From Bradyrhizobium sp. CB82 (GTDB taxonomy: Bacteria; Pseudomonadota; Alphaproteobacteria; Rhizobiales; Xanthobacteraceae), in the NCBI RefSeq assembly GCF_029714405.1, contig NZ_CP121650.1, forward strand, positions 6,515,001-6,579,000: a stretch of 64,000 nt of DNA, in the 5' to 3' direction. The position numbers and the translations under genes were made by a program. The notes under the pieces are model-generated. The model searched no databases. It was not told the DNA's origin and saw only the letters and a program-made list of their open reading frames with translations. Below are positions 17,580-26,649 of the stretch, in pieces; position 1 is the first letter of the stretch, and every line of letters starts with the position of its first letter.

Positions 17580-18503
17580 TCAGGCGTTTGCCATCCTGTA
17601 CGTTCCGGAAATCACGGGATCGCCGTCCGTCGCCACAACCCCGCGGGCGACGAGGTCCTCCAGATGCGCCAGCACGGAATAGCCGGCCGCTGTCGTGAGC
17701 CTCGGATCGATGCCGATATAGATCGCGCGCACCATGGTCGGGATGTCGGCCTCACCCTTGGCAAGGCGATGCAGGATCGAGGCCTCGCGCGCCTTGCGAT
17801 GGCGGATCAGGAAGCGCACATAGCGCGGCCCTTCGGGAATCTCGGCACCGTGGCCGGAGAAATAGAGATCCTCCTCGCGCGCAGCGAGCCGGTCGAGCGA
17901 GTCCATGTAATCGATCATGGAGCCGTCGGGCGGAGCCACGATCGAGGTCGACCAGCCCATCACGTGATCGCCGACGAAGCTGAATTTCCGGTCGGGCCAG
18001 CCGAAGGCAAGATGGTTGGCGGTGTGGCCCGGCGTCGCGACGGCTTCGAGCCGCCAGCCTGAGCCTTCGATGACGTCGCCATGGGCAACCGTCACGTCGG
18101 GCGCGAAGTCGCGGTCGGCACCCGATTCCGGATTGTGCTTCTCGCTCTCGAAGCGCGGTCGCGAGGCGCGGTGCGGGCCTTCGGCATAGACGGTCGCGCC
18201 GGTCGCCTCTTTGATCCGGCCAGTGTTGGGCGAATGGTCGCGATGGGTGTGCGTAACCAGGATGTGCGTGACGGTCTCGCCACGCACCGCATCGAGCAGC
18301 GCCGCCGCATGAGCCTCGTTGTCGGGACCCGGATCGATGATCGCAACCTTGCCCTGGCCCACGATGTAGCTGACCGTGCCGGTGAAGGTGAACGGGCTCG
18401 GATTGTTGCAGAGCACGCGGCGCACGCCGGGACGAACTTCCTCGACGACGCCGGGCTTCAGCGGAAAATTGCGGTTGAACGGCACGTCGTCGTTATCGGA
18501 CAT
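17580..18503 (-). CDS. MBL-fold metallo-hydrolase
   Basis: The 307-residue protein has the metallo-beta-lactamase motif HTHRDHSP near residue 85, the downstream [12 protein letters not shown] and GDHVMGWS segments with metal-binding His and Asp, and a C-terminal winged-helix-like region as in LACTB2-type hydrolases. ATG 18503 is chosen, since upstream sequence is non-conserved repeat DNA. It is a probable cytoplasmic hydrolase of unknown substrate. It ends only 28 bases from the convergent DUF1499 gene. Confidence 0.87.
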   Translation of the reverse strand: MSDNDDVPFNRNFPLKPGVVEEVRPGVRRVLCNNPSPFTFTGTVSYIVGQGKVAIIDPGPDNEAHAAALLDAVRGETVTHILVTHTHRDHSPNTGRIKEATGATVYAEGPHRASRPRFESEKHNPESGADRDFAPDVTVAHGDVIEGSGWRLEAVATPGHTANHLAFGWPDRKFSFVGDHVMGWSTSIVAPPDGSMIDYMDSLDRLAAREEDLYFSGHGAEIPEGPRYVRFLIRHRKAREASILHRLAKGEADIPTMVRAIYIGIDPRLTTAAGYSVLAHLEDLVARGVVATDGDPVISGTYRMANA

Positions 18504-18702
18504 GGGACTTCCTACGCAAAGCCGCCGCACTCTCCGCCGACATGCCCCGCAAAAGCGGGGTATCCAGTACTCGGCGACGTCCGAGGCGAAGGCGAGGTTT
18601 CCGGGTCGTCCGCTGGAGCCTGTCATCGGGCCGCGCTTTTGCGCCGACCGGTGGCGGACGATGACAGCCGAGCAAGTCAGCGGCCACGAAATTCCGCGGC
18701 CG
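18504..18702. other. Non-coding gap with GC-rich hairpin repeat
   Basis: This gap between gcdH and the MBL gene contains a CCCCGC-AAAA-GCGGGG hairpin (18545-18560) and, further on, degenerate GTCATCGGGCC/GACGATGACAG-type sequence. That pattern resembles decayed Bradyrhizobium intergenic repeats. No gene is seen. Confidence 0.4.
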
Positions 18703-19917
18703 TTAGAAAAACGCCTGAATGCCCGTGATCGCACGTCCCAGGATCAAGGCGTGGACGTCATGCGTGCCCTCGTAGGTGTTCACCGTCTCGAGGTTATGGA
18801 CGTGGCGCATCACGTGATACTCGATCTGGATGCCGTTGCCGCCATGCATGTCGCGCGCGACACGGGCGATGTCGAGCGCCTTGCCGCAATTGTTGCGCTT
18901 GACGATCGAGATCATCTCGGGCGCGAATTTGCCTTCGTCCATCAGGCGGCCGACGCGCAATGAGGCCTGGAGACCCAGCGCGATCTCAGTCTCCATGTCT
19001 GCGAGTTTCTTCTGCACGAGCTGCGTCGCGGCGAGCGGCTTGCCGAACTGCCTGCGATCGAGCGTGTACTGCCGGGCGCGGTGCATGCAGTCCTCGGCCG
19101 CGCCGAGCGCGCCCCAGGAAATGCCGTAGCGGGCGCGGTTGAGGCAACCGAACGGGCCCTTCAGGCCGGACACGTTGGGCAGCAGCGCGCTCTCGGGTAC
19201 GACGACGCCGTCCATCACGACCTCGCCGGTGATGGAAGCGCGCAACGACAGCTTGCCGCCGATCTTCGGCGCGGAGAGGCCCTTCATGCCCTTCTCGAGT
19301 ACGAAGCCGCGGATCTGGTTGTCGTGCTCGGCCGACTTGGCCCAGATCACGAACACGTCGGCGATCGGCGCATTCGAGATCCACATCTTGCTGCCGGTGA
19401 GGCGATAGCCGTCCGAGACCTTCTCGGCGCGGGTCTTCATGCCGGCGGGATCGGAACCGGCGTCGGGCTCGGTGAGGCCGAAGCAGCCGACCCACTCGCC
19501 GCTGGCGAGCTTCGGCAGGTACTTCTTGCGCTGGTTCTCGTCGCCATAGGCGTAGATCGGATACATCACCAGCGAGGACTGCACCGAGTTCATCGAACGG
19601 TAGCCGGAATCGACCCGCTCGATCTCGCGGGCGACGAGGCCGTAGGCGACGTAGCCCGCATTGGCACAGCCGTATTCCTCCGGCAGCGTGATTCCGATCA
19701 GGCCGAGCTCGCCCATCTCGTTAAAGATCTCGCGATCGGTCTTCTCTTCGAGATAAGCCTGGGTGACGCGCGGCAGCAGCTTGTCCTGGGCGTAGGCTCG
19801 CGCCGTGTCGCGCACCATGCGTTCGTCTTCGGTGAGCTGCTCGTCGAGCAGGAACGGATCGTCCCACTGGAAAGAAGCCGCAGCCGGCTTGTCCTTGGCC
19901 TGAGGGCGCACGCTCAT
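18703..19917 (-). CDS. gcdH: Glutaryl-CoA dehydrogenase (acyl-CoA dehydrogenase family)
   Basis: The 404-residue FAD enzyme matches glutaryl-CoA dehydrogenase, which oxidises and decarboxylates glutaryl-CoA to crotonyl-CoA in lysine and aromatic degradation. It shows [19 protein letters not shown], the C-terminal [10 protein letters not shown] region and [16 protein letters not shown] with the catalytic Glu in TYEGT. These features favour GcdH over other acyl-CoA dehydrogenases. It is cytoplasmic, and no other lysine-catabolism gene lies next to it. Confidence 0.9.
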   Translation of the reverse strand: MSVRPQAKDKPAAASFQWDDPFLLDEQLTEDERMVRDTARAYAQDKLLPRVTQAYLEEKTDREIFNEMGELGLIGITLPEEYGCANAGYVAYGLVAREIERVDSGYRSMNSVQSSLVMYPIYAYGDENQRKKYLPKLASGEWVGCFGLTEPDAGSDPAGMKTRAEKVSDGYRLTGSKMWISNAPIADVFVIWAKSAEHDNQIRGFVLEKGMKGLSAPKIGGKLSLRASITGEVVMDGVVVPESALLPNVSGLKGPFGCLNRARYGISWGALGAAEDCMHRARQYTLDRRQFGKPLAATQLVQKKLADMETEIALGLQASLRVGRLMDEGKFAPEMISIVKRNNCGKALDIARVARDMHGGNGIQIEYHVMRHVHNLETVNTYEGTHDVHALILGRAITGIQAFF

Positions 19918-20012
19918 GAAACGTCCTTTCGCGTCTGGTTCCGTCTAATTGACCGTTAAATTAAAGCGCCGCGGTGCCAAGTGCAATTACGTTGCACCTG
20001 CTCGCGCGGCGG

Positions 20013-21089
20013 TCAGGTCTCGAGCTGCTCGTTCGAGACGATCTCGATGCCGAAGCCGGACAGGCCCTTGTAGTCGTGCACCGAGGAGGTCAGGTGGCGG
20101 ATCGAAGTGACGCCGAGATCGCGCAGGATCTGCGCGCCGACGCCGACTTCTCGCCACTGCCGGTTGCGGTCCGCCTCCGCCGAGGTCTCGTTCGGCAAGG
20201 GTTCAACGGGAACGCCAGCGGCGCCGTCGCGCAAGTAGATCAGGACCCCGCGCCCCTCCTTCCTGAATTGCTCGAGCACGGCCTGAATGCGCTTGTGGCC
20301 GGTGAAGATCTCCTTGACGATGTTCGGCTTGTGAAAGCGCGTCAGCACGTTCTTGCCGTCGCCGACGCCGTTATAGACGAAGGCGACGTGGGCGATGGAA
20401 TCGAAGGGCGAGCGATAGGCATAGCCCTGGAGCGGCCCGATCGGGCTTTCGGTGACGAAGGTCGAGACCCGCTCGATCAGCTTCTCGCGCGCCTGGCGAT
20501 AGGCGATCATATCGGCAATCGTGACGTGCTTGAGCTTGTGCTGGGCGGCGAAGCGCGCGACCTGCTCACCCTTCATCACGCTGCCGTCGTCGTTCATCAG
20601 CTCACTGATGACACCGACCGGCGGCAGGCCGGAGAGCTTGCAGAGGTCGACGGCGGCCTCAGTATGACCGGAGCGCAGGAGCACGCCGCCGTCCTTGGCG
20701 ATCAGCGGAAAGATGTGGCCGGGACGGGCGAAATCGCCGGCGCCGACATTGGGATTGGCGAGCGCGCGGCAGCAGGAGGCGCGCTCCTCGGCCGAGATGC
20801 CGGTGCCGCCGTCGGGCTTGTAGTCGATCGAGACCGTGAATGCCGTGGTGTGCGCGGAGTCGTTGTGGGCGACCATCGGATCGAGCCGCAGGCGGCGAGC
20901 GTCCTCGGTGGTGATCGGCGCACAAACGATGCCGGAGGTGTGGCGGATGATGAACGCCATTTTCTCGGCGGTGCAGAGCGAGGCAGCGACGATCAGATCG
21001 CCCTCGCCTTCCCGGTCCTCGTCATCGGTGACGACGACGAGCTCACCCTTGGCGAAGGCCTGTAAAACTTCCTGTACGGTATCGGGCAT
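20013..21089 (-). CDS. ribB: 3,4-dihydroxy-2-butanone-4-phosphate synthase with degenerate GTP cyclohydrolase II-like domain
   Basis: Residues 1-205 are a complete DHBP synthase, with the acidic VVVTDDEDREGEGDLIVAA motif and LLRSGHTEAAVDL. It makes the four-carbon riboflavin precursor from ribulose 5-phosphate. Residues from about 210 to 358 align in outline with GTP cyclohydrolase II, but the zinc-binding Cys cluster and the RVHSE motif are missing. The second half is therefore probably not a cyclohydrolase. This is the RibBX-type architecture known from Proteobacteria. No FMN riboswitch is visible upstream. Confidence 0.92.
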   Translation of the reverse strand: MPDTVQEVLQAFAKGELVVVTDDEDREGEGDLIVAASLCTAEKMAFIIRHTSGIVCAPITTEDARRLRLDPMVAHNDSAHTTAFTVSIDYKPDGGTGISAEERASCCRALANPNVGAGDFARPGHIFPLIAKDGGVLLRSGHTEAAVDLCKLSGLPPVGVISELMNDDGSVMKGEQVARFAAQHKLKHVTIADMIAYRQAREKLIERVSTFVTESPIGPLQGYAYRSPFDSIAHVAFVYNGVGDGKNVLTRFHKPNIVKEIFTGHKRIQAVLEQFRKEGRGVLIYLRDGAAGVPVEPLPNETSAEADRNRQWREVGVGAQILRDLGVTSIRHLTSSVHDYKGLSGFGIEIVSNEQLET

Positions 21090-21261
21090 TTCCCAATCTC
21101 TGGCTATTGTTGGCCGGAGGCTTAGCCGGACTCTGACGCCAGCGCTAGTGTCCCGGACGCAACGGCATATGCCCTCGGCAGATCCGCCGGGACCCGGCTT
21201 GCACCGGGAATGCCAGAGATATAGGCCTTGTCCCGCCGCGTGGAAGGCTGCCGGGCGAGCT

Positions 21262-22986
21262 TTAAGGCAGCACTTCGCGCCGCTCGCTCAATCTCAAGTC
21301 AAGCTCGGCCCGCTTGTCCTCCAGAAGGCCGGCCTGGGCCGCCTCGATGACCGTGAAGAGCTCATGGGCATCGCTGAGGCGGGTGACGGTGACGTAGTTG
21401 GCTCCCGCCGCATAGAGCTCGCCGACGTCGGACATCAGATCGGCGGTGGCTACGATCAGGGCGCTGGGATTGAGCGCACGGACGTGGCGGACGAGCTTCT
21501 CGTTGGTGGCCCCCTTCAACAGCGCATTGGGCACGCTGAGGATGATCACCTCGGACTTGCCGACGCCGGCATGGACGAGCGTGTCGACGTTGCTGATGTC
21601 GCCGTAGATCACGTGCAGGCCACGCGAAAGCAACGTCTGGTACACATTGGGGTTGAAATCGACGACCGTGATCTGCTCAAGCAGAACCGGCGCCTGCTGC
21701 TCGATCTCCGCGAGCAGCGCGCTCGCCGCGCGGAAAAAGCCGAGGATGACAATCCGCCGCGCCTCGCCATGGCCGCGCTCGTGCCCCTCCCGGGAATGGC
21801 CATGATCGAGATCGCGAAGGCCGAACCGCTTCAAGGGGCCGATCGCCCAGCGCGTGATCTCATCGCTCCTCACCATCACGAAGGTCGAGAGCACCGCGAG
21901 CATCACGAAGGCGAAGGAGGCGGCATTGGCGGTCTCCTGAACGATGTGGTTATCGGTGACGCCGGTCTGGATCACGACCAGCGAGAACTCGCTGATCTGC
22001 GCCAGATTGATCGCCGGCAACAAGCTCGCGCGGAGGCCCTGTCGCATCAGATAGAGCGGCACGAAAGTGGTCACCAGCCGGCTCGCGACCGTGAACGCAG
22101 CGATCATCAGGGCGAGCCCGATCACCGACATGTTCGGTACCGGAATGGTCATGCCGAGCGCAACGAAGAACAGGGTAATGAAGAAGTCGCGCAATGTCGT
22201 GACCTTGGCGGTGACGTCGAGTGCGTAAGGAAAGGTCGAGAGCGACACGCCGGCGATCAGCGCCCCCATTTCGCGCGACAGCGACAACCGCTCGGCGGTC
22301 TCGGCAACCAGGAAGCACCAGGCGAGCGCCCCCAGAAGGATCAGCTCGGGGCGGCGGGCGATCTGGTGGAACAGGCGCGGCAGCACGAAGCGGCTGACGA
22401 GGAGCGCGGCCGTGACCAGCGCTGCGACGCGCACGATCGAGAGCAGGATGACGCTCGCTTGCAGATCGGCAAGGCTCGGCTGCACGGCGAGGAACAGGAT
22501 GGCGAAGATGTCCTGGAGCACCAGGACGCCAAGGGTGATGCGGCCGGGCAGCGTGTCCAGCTCGCGCTTCTCGTAGAGCACCTTGACGATGATGACCGTG
22601 CTGGAGAGCGCGCAGGCCACGCAGAGATAGAGCGCATCGAAATGACCGCCCCCGAACGTCAGGCCCATGGCGACGAAGAACAGGATGCCGAGCAGGCAGC
22701 CGCCGAGGAGCTGGCCACCGGCCGCGAACAGGATCACTCGCCCTGCCCGCACGATCTTCTTCAAATCGATCTCGAGTCCAATCATGAACAGCATGAAGAT
22801 CAGGCCGAGCTCGGAAATGACGCCGATCGATTCCTGCGACTTGACCCAGCCGGCACCGAATGGACCTATGCAGAAGCCGGCGATAAGGTAGGCCAGGATC
22901 AGCGGCTGGCGGGAGAAATGGGCCAAAAGCCCGAGCATCCAGGCAAACAAGATACAAAGAGTGATATCGCGAATGAGTTCGTGCAT
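21262..22986 (-). CDS. CPA2-family monovalent cation:proton antiporter with RCK domain
   Basis: The 574-residue protein has about 12 membrane helices in residues 1-390 with the CPA2 fold (LILAYLIAGFCIGPFGAG, FMLFMIGLEIDL). A cytoplasmic TrkA-N/RCK domain follows from about 415 (RIVILGFFRAASALLAEI, then AHAGVGKSEVIILSV). The layout matches KefB/KefC and YbaL-type K+/H+ antiporters. ATG 22986 is chosen. The nucleotide-binding glycines are less regular than in Kef. The divergent gene at 23054 encodes a DUF3124 protein. Confidence 0.88.
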   Translation of the reverse strand: MHELIRDITLCILFAWMLGLLAHFSRQPLILAYLIAGFCIGPFGAGWVKSQESIGVISELGLIFMLFMIGLEIDLKKIVRAGRVILFAAGGQLLGGCLLGILFFVAMGLTFGGGHFDALYLCVACALSSTVIIVKVLYEKRELDTLPGRITLGVLVLQDIFAILFLAVQPSLADLQASVILLSIVRVAALVTAALLVSRFVLPRLFHQIARRPELILLGALAWCFLVAETAERLSLSREMGALIAGVSLSTFPYALDVTAKVTTLRDFFITLFFVALGMTIPVPNMSVIGLALMIAAFTVASRLVTTFVPLYLMRQGLRASLLPAINLAQISEFSLVVIQTGVTDNHIVQETANAASFAFVMLAVLSTFVMVRSDEITRWAIGPLKRFGLRDLDHGHSREGHERGHGEARRIVILGFFRAASALLAEIEQQAPVLLEQITVVDFNPNVYQTLLSRGLHVIYGDISNVDTLVHAGVGKSEVIILSVPNALLKGATNEKLVRHVRALNPSALIVATADLMSDVGELYAAGANYVTVTRLSDAHELFTVIEAAQAGLLEDKRAELDLRLSERREVLP

Positions 22987-23053
22987 CTCAAAGCAATCCT
23001 TTTTTCCGCACCCTAGAGGCGGGGTGCAGCGCGGCAAACGAGCAATTCGTCAC

Positions 23054-23587
23054 ATGCCAATTGTCCTGCCAATCGTGCTCGCACTGACAGGTGGTTTGCT
23101 CGGCGTGGCGCGGCCCGCCGCGGCACAGCCGAAGGTCAATATCGAACAGAGTTTTGCCGATTCGCTGACGGCGATGCCGAAGGAGGAACTCGCCGTCTCC
23201 GGCGGTTTCTACGTGCCAGCCTATTCCAGCATCGCGATGAGCCAGGGCAAGCTGCGCGTCGACTTCTCGGTGACGTTGAGCGTCCACAATGCGTCGGAGA
23301 CCCAGCCCCTCGTGCTGAGGCGGATCGCCTATTTCGACACGGCCGGCAAGATGATCGAGAGCTACCTGAAATCTCCGGTCGCGCTCAGGCCCCTCGCGAC
23401 GGTCTCAGTGGTCATCCCAACCGAGGACGTGCGCGGCGGGACCGGCGCAAACTTCATCGTCGACTGGGCGGCCACCGGCGAGATCGCCGAGCCGGTAGTC
23501 GAAGCCTTGATGGTTGGCGGCGTCGCCAATGCGCATTACGCTTTCATCAGCCAGGGCCGTCCGACCCGAACGGTCGGCAAGAAGTAA
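23054..23587 (+). CDS. DUF3124 family exported protein
   Basis: The 177-residue protein has an N-terminal signal peptide (MPIVLPIVLALTGGLLGVAR, cleavage near AAAQP). A DUF3124 domain follows, with GGFYVPAYSSIAMSQGK and the later FIVDWAATGEIAEPVVEALM segment. The domain is found in exported proteins of unknown role. ATG 23054 is chosen as the start of the signal peptide. It is divergent from the antiporter and 51 bases before an aminotransferase gene. Confidence 0.78.
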   Translation: MPIVLPIVLALTGGLLGVARPAAAQPKVNIEQSFADSLTAMPKEELAVSGGFYVPAYSSIAMSQGKLRVDFSVTLSVHNASETQPLVLRRIAYFDTAGKMIESYLKSPVALRPLATVSVVIPTEDVRGGTGANFIVDWAATGEIAEPVVEALMVGGVANAHYAFISQGRPTRTVGKK

Positions 23588-23638
23588 CAGGCCGGCCGGC
23601 GCAATGCCGGCTGGCTCAACAAAAAGAGGAAACCACCC

Positions 23639-24874
23639 ATGACTGCCAGCTTCGACTTCGCGCCCCTGTTCCCGCCGGGGCTGCCGGCTCCTTCTGCGCG
23701 CTGGACCGGGCTTGCCAAATACAGCTTCGTCGGCGGCAACAATGATTCCGAGCAGGTGCCGGTCGATGGCCTGATCGCAGCGGTCGATGCGGTGCTGCGG
23801 CGCGAGGGCCGCAACCTCGCTACTTACGGACTGGCGCACGGTCCGCAGGGCTATTTGCCCTTGCGCGAATTCCTGAGCGCGAAGCTGAAGCGCGATGCCG
23901 GCATTATCTGCACGGTCGACGATCTCTTGATCGTCTCGGGCTCCTTGCAGGCGCTCGATCTCGTCAACCACACACTGCTCGCGCGCGGCGATACTGTGAT
24001 CGTCGAGCAGGAAACCTACCAGGGCGCGCTGAACCGTCTGAGCCGGCTCGGCGTGAATCCGGTCGGCATCCCCCTCGACGGCGAGGGCATGTGCATGGAC
24101 GCGCTGGCGTCTGCGCTCGCGGATCTGAAGCGCCGAGGCATTCGGCCGAAATACATCTACACCATCCCGACCGTGCAGAACCCGACCGGCAGCATCATGC
24201 CGGAAAGCCGCCGTGCCGAGCTGTTGCGGCTTGCGGCCGAGCATGGCGTGCCGATCTTCGAGGATGATTGCTATGCCGACCTCATCTGGTCAGGCCGGCG
24301 TCCGCCGGCCATCCATGCGATGAGCGACACCGGCGGCGTCATCCATATCGGCTCGTTCTCCAAATCGATCGCGCCGGCGCTCCGCGTCGGCTTCATCGTC
24401 GCGCCCTGGGAGGTGATGTCACGGATGCTGGCGCTGAAGACGGACGCCGGCTCCGGCGCGCTGGAGCAGATGCTGCTTGCCGAATATTGCCGGCCGCATT
24501 TCGCGACCCACGTGCCCGCGCTGACACGCGCGCTGCGCACCAAGCTGGACACACTGATGGAGGCGCTGAACGAACAGTTCGGAACGGCTGCCGAGTTCGA
24601 GGAGCCCAAAGGCGGCATCTTCCTCTGGGTAAAGTTGCCCGATCATGTCGATACGCTGAAGCTTTACCACGCGGCGCTCATGGCCGGTGTTTCGATCAAT
24701 CCGGGCCCTGAATGGTCGACCAACAAGGGCCATTCGGGCCCGCGGCTGCGGCTCTGCTTCGCCAGCCCCACGCACCAACAGATCCGCGAGGGCGTCGCCG
24801 TGCTCGCGGAAGTCTGCCGCAAGGAATTTGGCGTGCCGGCGCGGATCGCAAATGTGGAGAGGGCGCGGAGGTAG
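23639..24874 (+). CDS. PLP-dependent aminotransferase, 2-aminoadipate aminotransferase/MocR-like, no HTH
   Basis: This 411-residue fold-type I aminotransferase has the PLP Lys in GSFSKSIAPALRVGF near residue 245 and the Asp in IFEDDCYADLIW. The YTIPTVQNPTGS motif matches LysN/2-aminoadipate and MocR-type enzymes. Unlike MocR regulators it has no N-terminal GntR helix-turn-helix, so it should be purely enzymatic. The substrate is not certain. It converges on a small HTH gene 8 bases away. Confidence 0.87.
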   Translation: MTASFDFAPLFPPGLPAPSARWTGLAKYSFVGGNNDSEQVPVDGLIAAVDAVLRREGRNLATYGLAHGPQGYLPLREFLSAKLKRDAGIICTVDDLLIVSGSLQALDLVNHTLLARGDTVIVEQETYQGALNRLSRLGVNPVGIPLDGEGMCMDALASALADLKRRGIRPKYIYTIPTVQNPTGSIMPESRRAELLRLAAEHGVPIFEDDCYADLIWSGRRPPAIHAMSDTGGVIHIGSFSKSIAPALRVGFIVAPWEVMSRMLALKTDAGSGALEQMLLAEYCRPHFATHVPALTRALRTKLDTLMEALNEQFGTAAEFEEPKGGIFLWVKLPDHVDTLKLYHAALMAGVSINPGPEWSTNKGHSGPRLRLCFASPTHQQIREGVAVLAEVCRKEFGVPARIANVERARR

Positions 24875-24882
24875 AGGACGCC

Positions 24883-25167
24883 TCAGGCCGCCTGTGCCTG
24901 GCTGCCATGGATCGCGGAGGCCAGCCGCAACAAGAGGACGATCGAGACGTTGCCCTTGCCGGCCTCGATCTGCGCGATGTAGCGCTCGGAAATTCCCGAC
25001 CTGCGCGCGAGCTCCCGCCGCGACAGCTCGCAGCGCATGCGCGAGGAGCGTATACGCTCGCCGAGTTCCGCCAGGAATTGGGTCTCGGAGTATGGCGGCA
25101 CGGCGGTGCCCCCCGGCAGCGCCTCGCCCGCGAAATCGGTGACTTCATCCAGCATTGATCTATCCAC
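24883..25167 (-). CDS. Short XRE-family HTH protein resembling the DNA-binding half of BoxR/BzdR-type regulators
   Basis: The 94-residue protein starts at GTG 25167 after GGGAGG. It carries a helix-turn-helix from about residue 33 (ELGERIRSSRMRCELSRREL, then SGISERYIAQIEAGKGNVSI). This SERYIAQ-E-GKGNVSI pattern is the one found in BoxR/BzdR regulators, which add a shikimate-kinase-like effector domain of about 170 residues. Here the protein stops shortly after the HTH (ASAIHGSQAQAA), against the end of the convergent aminotransferase gene. It is either a stand-alone HTH or a truncation product. Confidence 0.75.
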   Translation of the reverse strand: MDRSMLDEVTDFAGEALPGGTAVPPYSETQFLAELGERIRSSRMRCELSRRELARRSGISERYIAQIEAGKGNVSIVLLLRLASAIHGSQAQAA

Positions 25168-25427
25168 GATCGCCTCCCGAAGCCGGCATTATGGCGCAGC
25201 TGCGGTCCGCCTCATTGACGCGGATCAAATAGCGGAACGATCGGCGAGAAGCTGGCGACGCGACAAAACCGTCATGGCGACGTTCCCCTTCCTCTGTCTT
25301 TGTGGAGATGATTCGCCGCGCGGTGTGCGGGTGCAAGCACCATGCATGAGCGTGCCGAGTTGCAGTGCGGCATAACAATGCTAGGCTTGAAGCCATTGCG
25401 TCGGGCAGCTGCGGGGGATTTTCAGAA

Positions 25428-25892
25428 GTGACGGGATTGTTCTTGGTCCGCGGGACGATGGCCGCGCTGGTCTGGCTTGCGCTGGTATCCGCAGCCGGCG
25501 CTGAGACGCTGACGGCGACGATCATCAATTGGGGGCTGCTCGGCTCCTGGGCGGTCGATTGCTCGCTCCCACCCGAGAGCGACAAAGGCGCGGTGCTCAC
25601 CTACGAGGCCAGGCCAGACGGCCGCGTGATGTACCAGCGCAATTTCGGTGACGCCAGGGACGAGAACGAGGTGGTGGCGGCCTCGACTGACGCGGACGGC
25701 CTGCTCAACATCGTGGTGTTCTTTCCAGCGTTGCATCAGACGCGCGAGTTCGGTCTCTCGTTACAGAAGGACGGCAGCCTGCGCGCGATCTTCAATCGCG
25801 GCGAGCGCGGCGATTACACGATTCGCGACGGCAAGTTCGTCAAGACCGGTGCGCCGACGCCTGCGCAGCACCGTTGCGACAACGGAACGTGA
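25428..25892 (+). CDS. Hypothetical exported protein
   Basis: The protein has about 154 residues if translation starts at GTG 25428, which gives a signal peptide (LVRGTMAALVWLALVSAAGA, cleavage before ETLTA) and follows a GGGGA element. ATG 25458 is an alternative. The mature part (NWGLLGSWAVDCSLPPESDK and later YQRNFGDARDENEVV) looks like a small beta-rich periplasmic protein with two Cys residues that could form a disulfide. I do not recognise a family. Confidence 0.65.
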   Translation: MTGLFLVRGTMAALVWLALVSAAGAETLTATIINWGLLGSWAVDCSLPPESDKGAVLTYEARPDGRVMYQRNFGDARDENEVVAASTDADGLLNIVVFFPALHQTREFGLSLQKDGSLRAIFNRGERGDYTIRDGKFVKTGAPTPAQHRCDNGT

Positions 25893-25946
25893 GCGCAAAG
25901 GCCGAAGCTGAACCAGCCGTTCAGAATTCTCCTGATGGTTCCTCCG

Positions 25947-25971
25947 GAACGTTCGCGCGCACGCGCGGTTT
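25947..25971 (+). promoter_or_regulatory. EcfG-type promoter GGAAC-N16-GGTT
   Basis: GGAAC at 25947-25951 and GGTT at 25968-25971 are separated by exactly 16 bases, 28 bases before the start of the small His-rich gene at 26000. The accepted EcfG consensus is GGAAC-N16/17-CGTT, so one base differs. Confidence 0.5.
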
Positions 25972-25999
25972 AAATTGGCGTTCATTGGAGGAGGACATC

Positions 26000-26224
26000 A
26001 TGAGGAAGCTTGGCTATGTCGTCGCGGCTCTCGGCGCGCTTGCGATCGTGGCGCCGACGGTGGCGAGCGCGGAGACGATGGTGATCAGGAATCACCATTA
26101 CGGTTCCTACGGCGCCCGCGCCGAATTCCGCGAGCACCGCGACTTCGGCTGGCATCGTGGCTGGCGCCATCACGGCGACAAGGTCGTCGTGATCAAGCGC
26201 AGTCACCGCCACTACGACTACTGA
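26000..26224 (+). CDS. Small exported His/Arg-rich hypothetical protein
   Basis: The 74-residue protein has a clear signal peptide (RKLGYVVAALGALAIVAPTV, cleavage at ASA/ET). The mature peptide is short and rich in His, Arg and aromatic residues (FGWHRGWRHHGDKVVVIKR). GGAGGAGG precedes the ATG at good spacing. It has an EcfG-like promoter and a strong terminator, so it is a single-gene transcript. Metal or polyanion binding is possible, but only a guess. Confidence 0.75.
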   Translation: MRKLGYVVAALGALAIVAPTVASAETMVIRNHHYGSYGARAEFREHRDFGWHRGWRHHGDKVVVIKRSHRHYDY

Positions 26225-26234
26225 TGCACACGCT

Positions 26235-26262
26235 GAAATGGCCCCGACGGGGCCATTTCTCT
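26235..26262 (+). terminator. Rho-independent terminator
   Basis: GAAATGGCCCC and GGGGCCATTTC form a perfect 11-base stem with a 3-base loop, 11 bases after the small exported gene. A short pyrimidine tract follows. Confidence 0.8.
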
Positions 26263-26285
26263 ATGTACACGGATTGACGGGGAAA

Positions 26286-26580
26286 CTAGTCCCAGGCCGG
26301 AGCAAAGCCTGGATTGACGCAACGCTTGTCCTTCGGCAGCACGGCGATTTTTCTGAGATCGTCGTGGTCGAGCGTAATCTTCAAGGCATCGAGATTGGCC
26401 TGCTGGCTTTCCTGCCGCGATGCCTTCGGGATCGCCGCGACGCCTTTCTGATCGAGCAGCCACTTCAGCGCGACCTGCGCGGCGGTGGCATTGTGCTTGC
26501 GGCCGATCTCGCCCAAGACCCGCCGGATGCGCGCGGCAAAGGCCGCGCAAGCAGAGTTTTCGGTGGTGGAAGGGCATGGC
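26286..26580 (-). pseudogene. Aldo/keto reductase, C-terminal remnant
   Basis: The frame encodes about 95 residues. It includes GEIGRKHNATAAQVALKWLL, then DQKGVAAIPKASRQESQQAN and the final DDLRKIAVLPKDKRCVNPGF, which match the last third of aldo/keto reductases of about 275 residues. The catalytic Tyr and Lys and most of the barrel are missing, and the sequence before GEIG does not look like the family. The upstream DNA to 26649 holds no matching N-terminal part. This is a gene remnant. Confidence 0.8.
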
Positions 26581-26649
26581 GGGGGTTAGCAGTATAGCGG
26601 GGCGGCCACCGAGCGGCCAATCAAGATCGGGTTAGCTGGCACCAGCCTC

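Noticed and set aside
21090..21261. An FMN riboswitch upstream of ribB
   Set aside because: The conserved FMN riboswitch segments are not visible on the coding strand; the gap shows no matching structure.
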